Shown: in pieces, positions 58,984 to 64,000 of the stretch
Layout: each line of letters begins with the position of its first letter
Position numbering within the stretch: position 1 is the stretch's first letter
DNA from: JADLHS01 sp044225555
GTDB lineage: Bacteria; Verrucomicrobiota; Verrucomicrobiia; Limisphaerales; JADLHS01
DNA length: 64,000 bases
Reading direction: 5' to 3'
Assembly (NCBI GenBank): GCA_044225555.1
Contig: JBGAIM010000001.1
Coordinates: forward strand, 658,833-722,832
Notes under the pieces: model-generated
Told to the model about the DNA's origin: nothing
Seen by the model: the letters and a program-made list of their open reading frames with translations, nothing else
The model's database searches: none
Program-made: the position numbers and the translations under genes

Positions 58984-59781
58984 ATGCTCGAACCGAAAAT
59001 CTTAGCAACACCGTTGCCCATCTCCGTATGCTTCATCTCCGGCGCCGAGGCGCACCGGATTGGGCGGGCTCTGGAAAGTGTCGCCGCCTGGACAAGCGAA
59101 ATCATCGTGCTGCTAAACGAGGAGGTGCATGACGGCACGGAGGAAATTGCGGTTCGCCATGGCGCGAAGGTATTTCGGGAGCCTTGGAAAGGCTTCCTGG
59201 CTCAAAAGAAATCGGTTCTGGAAAAAGCTTCCCAGCCCTGGGTGCTTTCGCTCGACGCGGACGAAGAAGTGCCGCCGGAGTTGCGGGATGAAATCCGCCA
59301 GGCTCTCGCGCATCCCGGTCCGTTCGTCGCGTTTGAGTTCCCCCGTTGCACGCTGTATTGCGGCCGCTGGATTCGACATGGCGACTGGTACCCGGATCGC
59401 GTGCGGCGTCTGTGGAAACGGGATTCCGGCAGTTGGGCGGGCATTGATCCGCATCCCTACCTCGAAGTGCGCGGTAAACTGGGCCGGCTGCGGAGTGACC
59501 TGCGGCATTTCAGCAACGAGAGCATTGACCGTACGCTCGCCAAAATCGGACCCTACAGCACGGACTTTGTGAAGAATCAATTGGCCCGGGGGCGAACCAC
59601 GGGCTTTCTGGACCTGGCCGTGCGGCCCCTCTGGAAATTCTTCCGCGCCTATCTTCTCCGACTCGGTTTTCTCGATGGGTGGCCCGGCTATTACATCGCC
59701 TGGATGAATGCCTTCTCCACCGTCACGCGCTACACGAAGGTGCTGGAGGCACGTGCGGAGCAACGCGAAGCGAAGTCGTGA
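58984..59781 (+). CDS. GT2 glycosyltransferase, WaaE/KdtX-like
   Basis: 265 residues. 'LPISVCFISGAEAHRIGRALESV' and 'EIIVLLNEEVHDGTEEIAVRHGAKVFREPWKGFLAQKKSVLEKA' show the WaaE/KdtX pattern; the catalytic acid motif is 'VLSLDADEEVPPEL'. A later segment 'RVRRLWKRDSGSW' fits the family. KdtX-type enzymes modify LPS core heptose with glucose. The TGA stop overlaps the GTG of the next gene (GTGA). Confidence 0.9.
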   Translation: MLEPKILATPLPISVCFISGAEAHRIGRALESVAAWTSEIIVLLNEEVHDGTEEIAVRHGAKVFREPWKGFLAQKKSVLEKASQPWVLSLDADEEVPPELRDEIRQALAHPGPFVAFEFPRCTLYCGRWIRHGDWYPDRVRRLWKRDSGSWAGIDPHPYLEVRGKLGRLRSDLRHFSNESIDRTLAKIGPYSTDFVKNQLARGRTTGFLDLAVRPLWKFFRAYLLRLGFLDGWPGYYIAWMNAFSTVTRYTKVLEARAEQREAKS

Positions 59782-60590
59782 AACTTTCCCTCGTCATCAG
59801 CCTCTACAACCAGACCGAAGTACTGAAGCAGGTACTCGATGGCGTGGCCCGACAAACCCGTGCGCCGGATGAAATCCTCTTTGCTGATGACGGATCGCGC
59901 GAACCGACACGCCAGATTGTTGCAGCCTTCGCCCGTTCACGGGCGGCGGTACAGCACGTGTGGCACGCCGATGACGGCTTTCGCAAGACCATCATCCTGA
60001 ACAAAGCGGTTGCGGCCGCCAAAGGCGACTACCTTGTTTTCACCGATGGTGATTGCGTGCCGCATCCGCAGTATATCGCCGATCACTTTGCCCTCGCCGA
60101 ACGGGGCTGTTGGGTTCAGGGCCGACGTTGCTTTGTGCAGGAACCCTTCGTCCCACAATTTCAACCGGGCCAAACGCCGGTGGGGCTCTGGATGTTGACC
60201 GGTCGCATCACCGGCGCGCCCAAAGGAATCCGCTGGCCTTGGGCCATCATTCGTCATGACACGCGCCAACGCGGGATCATCGGCTGCAACATGGCGTTCT
60301 GGCGGGATGACCTGATTGCTGTCAATGGTTACGACGAGGCTTACACGGGCTGGGGTGTGGGCGAAGATTCGGATGTTGGCACCCGGCTCTATCACCTCGG
60401 ACGCAAACGCAAATTTGTCTATGGCCGCGCGATTACCTTTCATCTGAATCACCCCCAAGCCCCACGCGATCACCACGCCGCCAGCATGGCGCGGCTCAAT
60501 GAAGTCATCCGCACGCGACAGGTTCGCTGCGCGTTGGGGCTGGACCAGCATCTGCCGGCCGCGGCGAAACCGGGTAGTCATCCGCTTTAA
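59778..60590 (+). CDS. GT2 glycosyltransferase with GT7-like C-terminal domain
   Basis: 270 residues from the GTG at 59778, coupled to the upstream gene by a four-base overlap. The open frame begins 33 codons earlier inside that gene, without conserved sequence. 'LSLVISLYNQTEVLKQVLDGV', 'ILFADDGSREPTRQI' and 'DYLVFTDGDCVPHPQYI' give the GT2 fold and D-x-D type metal site. 'GIIGCNMAFWRDDLIAVNGYDEAYTGWGVGEDSDVGTRL' is the galactosyltransferase-type C-terminal domain. Probably acts on LPS or capsule intermediates. Confidence 0.9.
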   Translation: MKLSLVISLYNQTEVLKQVLDGVARQTRAPDEILFADDGSREPTRQIVAAFARSRAAVQHVWHADDGFRKTIILNKAVAAAKGDYLVFTDGDCVPHPQYIADHFALAERGCWVQGRRCFVQEPFVPQFQPGQTPVGLWMLTGRITGAPKGIRWPWAIIRHDTRQRGIIGCNMAFWRDDLIAVNGYDEAYTGWGVGEDSDVGTRLYHLGRKRKFVYGRAITFHLNHPQAPRDHHAASMARLNEVIRTRQVRCALGLDQHLPAAAKPGSHPL

Positions 60591-60635
60591 GTTTGTCTCG
60601 CCCGGGCCCGCTGGCGTAAAGTCTTTCCACACGGA

Positions 60636-61589
60636 TTGAAAAAGACCGTCAACATTGATTTTTGCGACTTCAGCCCAAACTTCGCGAAGACAGATAACTT
60701 TTACTTTCATCTGCTGCGCGAGCGCTTCGAGGTCCGGATTTGCGATCAGCCGGACTTCCTGTTCTTCGGTCCCTACGGCCACGAACATCGCCTGCACTCG
60801 GGGGTGCGGATTTTTGTCTCCATTGAACCCGGCCTGCCGGATTTCAAGGTGTGCGACTATTCGGTGACGTGCCGTACGCTGGAGAACGCGCGGCATTTGC
60901 ATCTGCCGACGTACGTCACGTGCAGCCAGCCGGCGGATTTCATCAAGCAAGGTGAAGACGCGGAACACATCCTGGCCCAGAAAACCCGCTTCTGTAGTTT
61001 CATCGTCAGCAATTATCATCCGCGCCGGAATCGCCATCGCGTGGATTTTTTCCACAAACTGTCCAAGTACAAACGCGTGGACTCCGGGGGCAAAGTCCTG
61101 AACAACATCGGCGGCCCCATTCCCGGAGGACAGGTCAGGAAGATCGCCTTCCTGCGGGGCTGCAAATTCAACATCGCTTTTGAGAATCGGGCCCGACCCG
61201 GTTACACCACGGAAAAAATCTATGATGCGATGGCCGCGCGGTCGCTCCCGATTTACTGGGGCGATCCGCTGATTGGTGAGCAATTCAACCCGCGCAGTTT
61301 CCTGAACTACGCCGACTTTGCCAGCGAGGAAGCGTTGATTGAGAAAATCATCGAACTCGACCAGGATGACGCGAAGTATCTTGAATATCTTCGCCAACCT
61401 TATTTTCACAACGATCAGCCCAATCAATATTTTGATCACGGTCGCCTGCTGGATTTTTTTGAACGGGCCTTCACCACCCCCATCAAACCGGTCGCCCACA
61501 CGCGAAGCGTGTTCTCGCTGGGCCGGTGGTTATTCCTGAAACGTCACCGGCGGCAACCTGCCCGATGGATGACAACCGGCGGCGGTTGA
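60636..61589 (+). CDS. GT10 (alpha-1,3-fucosyltransferase-type) glycosyltransferase
   Basis: 317 residues, TTG start. The GT10 donor-binding signature is 'FNIAFENRARPGYTTEKIYDAMAARSLPIYWGDP' (178-211). The N-terminal acceptor-side domain contains 'DFLFFGPYGHEHR'. GT10 enzymes transfer fucose from GDP-fucose, for example onto Lewis-type antigens. The exact donor cannot be told here. A second GT10 gene at the end of the window (63600, minus strand) is closely similar. Confidence 0.9.
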   Translation: MKKTVNIDFCDFSPNFAKTDNFYFHLLRERFEVRICDQPDFLFFGPYGHEHRLHSGVRIFVSIEPGLPDFKVCDYSVTCRTLENARHLHLPTYVTCSQPADFIKQGEDAEHILAQKTRFCSFIVSNYHPRRNRHRVDFFHKLSKYKRVDSGGKVLNNIGGPIPGGQVRKIAFLRGCKFNIAFENRARPGYTTEKIYDAMAARSLPIYWGDPLIGEQFNPRSFLNYADFASEEALIEKIIELDQDDAKYLEYLRQPYFHNDQPNQYFDHGRLLDFFERAFTTPIKPVAHTRSVFSLGRWLFLKRHRRQPARWMTTGGG

Positions 61590-61605
61590 ATCGGAAGTTC
61601 ACCAC

Positions 61606-62667
61606 ATGTCTCTATTGGGAGATTTCCTATGGCAGCCGCGCCGCTTATTTAAGTCGGTCAGCGATTGGGCGGAGGCTTCCGGAAACCGCGCCGCCCTGTT
61701 CAGCTTGCCGCCGCTGCTCGCAGCCGATCCCGCCCAGCCGGACATGAATCCCGGTCGTTGGCATGTTGCGCGCCTCCCTCAGGGAAAGGTAATTGGTGAC
61801 CTGCGGTTGATTGCCACTCGGGATGACGATGTGCTCGGCCAACTCCAGGTTTTGCTCGGAGTTGAAACGCCCGAAACGCATTGGGCCCTGCAACAATTGC
61901 GACTGCGACGGCCTAGGCGGCTTCGCGGTACGGTCGCCGCAATCGCCGCCGCCGCTGGCACCAATTACTACCACTGGCTTTTCGACAGCCTGCCTCGCCT
62001 GCACCTGTTGCAACTGGCGGGTGTCGAGTGGAGCCGGGTGGAGTCATTTCTGATCAACGGTCCCGTCCGGTCGTTTGACTTGGATTCACTGGCTTTGTTG
62101 GGCATTCCACCGGAACGCGCCGTGCGGTGTTCCAAGCGTCAAATCACCATCGCTGAGCGCTTGCTCGTGCCACCGATGCCCACGGCACGGCAGGGCCAGA
62201 TTGCGCCGTGGATGTGTGAATTTCTACGCTCGTCGTTTCTCCCTCAAATCCAACCGGTCGGACACGGCGCACGGCTTTATCTGTCCCGACGCAACTCACC
62301 GAAACGACGGTTGGCGAACGAAGCTCAGATCGAGAGTTTTTTCCACGAACAAGGGTTCACCTCGCTCCAATTGGAAACGCTTTCGTTCCGGGAGCAGGTC
62401 GCAGCTTTTGCCGGCGCCTCGTTCGTGGCCGGGCCACACGGTGCGGCGTTTGCGAACCTTGTTTTCGCGCCGCCAGGCATCCGGGTCATCGAGCTCTTTC
62501 ATCCCCAGCATCAGGGCACGCTGTACGGACGCCTCGCAACCAGGCTGGGAATGCGATATCAAAGTGCCGTTGGGGTAGCCCCCGACGAATGGCATCCAGC
62601 CATGAGTGAAAAGCTCGGGTCTTATACCGTGGAACTCGAGCAAGTGCGGAAGTTGTTCGACAACTGA
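61606..62667 (+). CDS. GT61 (DUF563) family glycosyltransferase
   Basis: 353 residues. Hallmarks are 'AGTNYYHWLFDSLPRLHLLQ' (the N-Y-Y-H-W motif) and 'FAGASFVAGPHGAAFANLVFAPPGIRVIELF' near 265-300. Between lies 'RLYLSRRNSPKRRLANE'. GT61 proteins are known as xylosyl- or N-acetylglucosaminyltransferases; the donor is unknown here. It lies 16 bp after the GT10 gene. Confidence 0.9.
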   Translation: MSLLGDFLWQPRRLFKSVSDWAEASGNRAALFSLPPLLAADPAQPDMNPGRWHVARLPQGKVIGDLRLIATRDDDVLGQLQVLLGVETPETHWALQQLRLRRPRRLRGTVAAIAAAAGTNYYHWLFDSLPRLHLLQLAGVEWSRVESFLINGPVRSFDLDSLALLGIPPERAVRCSKRQITIAERLLVPPMPTARQGQIAPWMCEFLRSSFLPQIQPVGHGARLYLSRRNSPKRRLANEAQIESFFHEQGFTSLQLETLSFREQVAAFAGASFVAGPHGAAFANLVFAPPGIRVIELFHPQHQGTLYGRLATRLGMRYQSAVGVAPDEWHPAMSEKLGSYTVELEQVRKLFDN

Positions 62668-62675
62668 TTCGAAAC

Positions 62676-63587
62676 ATGTCGCTTTCACCGGAATCGCCCG
62701 AACGAGACCTTGACACTGTGTCGGTAATTGTTGTTACCTACAACTCCGCGTCCTGCATCCGGGCGTGTCTCGAATCCGTGCTTGCCCAGCAGAACGTCGC
62801 CGTTGAGATCATCGTCGTGGACAATGCCAGCCAGGACGACACCGTGAACCAGGTCTGTCGTTTTGGGACCAAGGTAAACCTGATGGCCAACAAGGAAAAT
62901 GTCGGCTTCGGCAGAGGCTGCAATCAGGGGTTTAAGTCCAGTTCCGGCCAGTTCATCTATTTCCTGAATCCGGACGCTCAACTGGAACAGCGTGACGCCC
63001 TCGCAACGCTGGGTCGCGCCCTTCACTCGCATCCGCACTGGGGACTGGCGGCAACGCGGGTTGTTTCTGCGACGGCGGAGGACGAATCGCCGCCAGCGAC
63101 CAGTTATCCCGGGCAGTCTCACGCGCGGAATAATTTTGCAGACTTGCCCGGGAAAATTGCGTGGGTCATTGGCGCCAGTATGTTTATTCATCGGGGCGTG
63201 TTTGCCGCGCTCCAGGGTTTCGATCCTGAATTCTTCCTCTATAGCGAGGAGACGGATTTGTGTCTGCGCCTGCGCAAACTCGGTCACGAGATTGGATTTG
63301 TGGACCGCGTCACCGTGCGGCACATCGGCGGCGGCAGCGAGCAGGATCAGGACCCCTACGAAATGTGGCGCCGCAAGACGAATGGGATCCACCGGTTCTG
63401 GAAAAAACACTATGCGCCGGAAGATGCCACGCAGCTTGTCCGACGGGACCTGCGCCGCGCGCGCTGCCGGCTGTTTCTCAATCGCATTTTGGCGGCCTTC
63501 GGGTCGTTACACTCAAACGCCTGGCAGAAGCACCGGCGCTACCAGGCGGTCCGGGATGCTTCCGCGTCGTTCCTCTCCTCGAAATAA
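62676..63587 (+). CDS. GT2 glycosyltransferase, rhamnosyltransferase (WbbL)-like
   Basis: 303 residues. 'VSVIVVTYNSASCIRACLESVLAQ', 'EIIVVDNASQDDTVN', 'NVGFGRGCNQGFKSSSGQFIYFLNPDAQLE' and 'GFDPEFFLYSEETDLCLRLRKLGHEI' match the WbbL-type GT2 pattern (N-V-G-F-(A/G)-x-(A/G)-x-N, then Y-x-E-D/E-x-D-L). Normal length. It is convergent with the partial GT10 gene. Confidence 0.92.
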   Translation: MSLSPESPERDLDTVSVIVVTYNSASCIRACLESVLAQQNVAVEIIVVDNASQDDTVNQVCRFGTKVNLMANKENVGFGRGCNQGFKSSSGQFIYFLNPDAQLEQRDALATLGRALHSHPHWGLAATRVVSATAEDESPPATSYPGQSHARNNFADLPGKIAWVIGASMFIHRGVFAALQGFDPEFFLYSEETDLCLRLRKLGHEIGFVDRVTVRHIGGGSEQDQDPYEMWRRKTNGIHRFWKKHYAPEDATQLVRRDLRRARCRLFLNRILAAFGSLHSNAWQKHRRYQAVRDASASFLSSK

Positions 63588-63599
63588 GCTAAGCGCCGC

Positions 63600-64000
63600 C
63601 TACGGTCCGGAGTTGTTGTCACCTCCAAAGTTTTGGGAAAAACTGTTCTTCTTGACGAGCAACCAGCGTCCGAAGAAGAAACTCTTCCGCTGCGAAACCG
63701 GTCGAATCGGGCTGGCCATGAGTTCTTCGAAGAAACTCAGGAGTTTCGCTTCATTGAAGAACTCGCTGGGAGTGTCATTGTAGAAATAGGGTTGTTGGAG
63801 ATACTCGAAATACTTGTCGTCGTCGCGGTCCAGTTCGATGATCTTCTCAATGAAGGCTTTCTCGCTTGGAAAATCGGAATAGTTGAGGAAGCTCGCCGGA
63901 TTGAACTCCTCATGCACCCGGGAGTTGCCCCAGTAGAGGGGCACGCAGCGGGCCTGCATGGCTTCAAACAGCTTCTCGGTGGTGTAGCCGGGGGACGATT
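63600..64000 (-). CDS. GT10 (alpha-1,3-fucosyltransferase-type) glycosyltransferase, partial (N-terminus cut by window edge)
   Basis: The visible 133 C-terminal residues start within the GT10 signature: 'SSPGYTTEKLFEAMQARCVPLYWGN', followed by 'FNPASFLNYSDFPSEKAFIEKIIELDRDDDKYFEYLQQPYF'. They align well with the GT10 gene at 60636 (same blocks in the same order). The two copies are inverted relative to each other and separated by GT61 and GT2 genes. The N-terminal acceptor domain lies outside the window. Confidence 0.88.
   Translation of the reverse strand, partial: SSPGYTTEKLFEAMQARCVPLYWGNSRVHEEFNPASFLNYSDFPSEKAFIEKIIELDRDDDKYFEYLQQPYFYNDTPSEFFNEAKLLSFFEELMASPIRPVSQRKSFFFGRWLLVKKNSFSQNFGGDNNSGP

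Noticed and set aside
59937..61499. 520-residue minus-strand ORF opposite two glycosyltransferase genes
   Set aside because: It spans the gap and both sense genes, and the sense frames have GT2 and GT10 signatures.
1..64000. tRNA, rRNA, riboswitch, CRISPR, prophage or complete insertion sequence
   Set aside because: I scanned the gaps by eye and saw no cloverleaf, rRNA-like block, direct-repeat array, integrase or transposase. A covariance-model scan would settle small RNAs.

Overview
The window looks like chromosomal DNA of a Gram-negative bacterium of the Verrucomicrobiota, most like the Pedosphaera/Limisphaerales side of that phylum. This is inference. It rests on H-X9-DG-type pseudopilins, a secreted RCC1 protein with the 'YEVE-STNL...QFYRL' tail common in that group, DUF1080 and VIT/VWA proteins, a hopanoid-type MMPL transporter, an Mla-type lipid system and an LPS-type glycan locus. 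Codon third positions are mostly G or C, so many long antisense frames are open. I saw no rRNA, tRNA, CRISPR array, phage or intact transposase.

Layout. 1-3495 (minus): type II secretion genes gspF-H-I-J-K with overlapping or near-touching stops and starts; gspK runs off the edge. 3545-8059 (minus): LarE with an in-frame repeat insertion, a zinc-ribbon membrane protein, a DUF2167 protein and a fused SpmA-SpmB protein. 8155-12809 (minus): an H-X9-DG-like pseudopilin coupled to an RCC1 propeller protein, and a 585-residue protein made of two tandem kinase-like halves. 13043-17646: radical SAM protein, second pseudopilin, nucleotide pyrophosphatase/astacin pair, M50 protease. 17666-22784: tyrS, clpP-clpX, a cinA with an internal deletion, GNAT. 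22874-34212: Smr, VWA and VIT-VWA pair, rhodanese, DUF1080, Fe-S uracil-DNA glycosylase, M20 peptidase, deoxyribosyltransferase-fold protein, SCO1/DUF420 pair. 34325-38950: an unusual GH42, DciA, a lipoprotein, YbjQ, YebC.

38988-45973 is a probable lipid-traffic operon: MMPL exporter, a secreted protein built from about a dozen W/F-P-F-Y motifs, then MlaE, MlaF and MlaD. This is my best candidate for an incompletely described system. 46055-49263 holds small periplasmic proteins, two cyclophilins and a Nudix hydrolase. 49506-64000 is a surface-glycan locus: DegT aminotransferase, MsbA-type flippase, GT9, AsnB-type amidotransferase, several GT2 enzymes, GT87, GT61 and two GT10 (fucosyltransferase-type) enzymes.

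Four kinds of short inverted or iterated repeat are scattered through the window. One lies in frame inside larE, one forms a nested 241-bp MITE-like element, one sits between tyrS and clpP, and one is an AATCTTAATC-type repeat seen twice. Function assignments come from motif recognition; no database search was possible.
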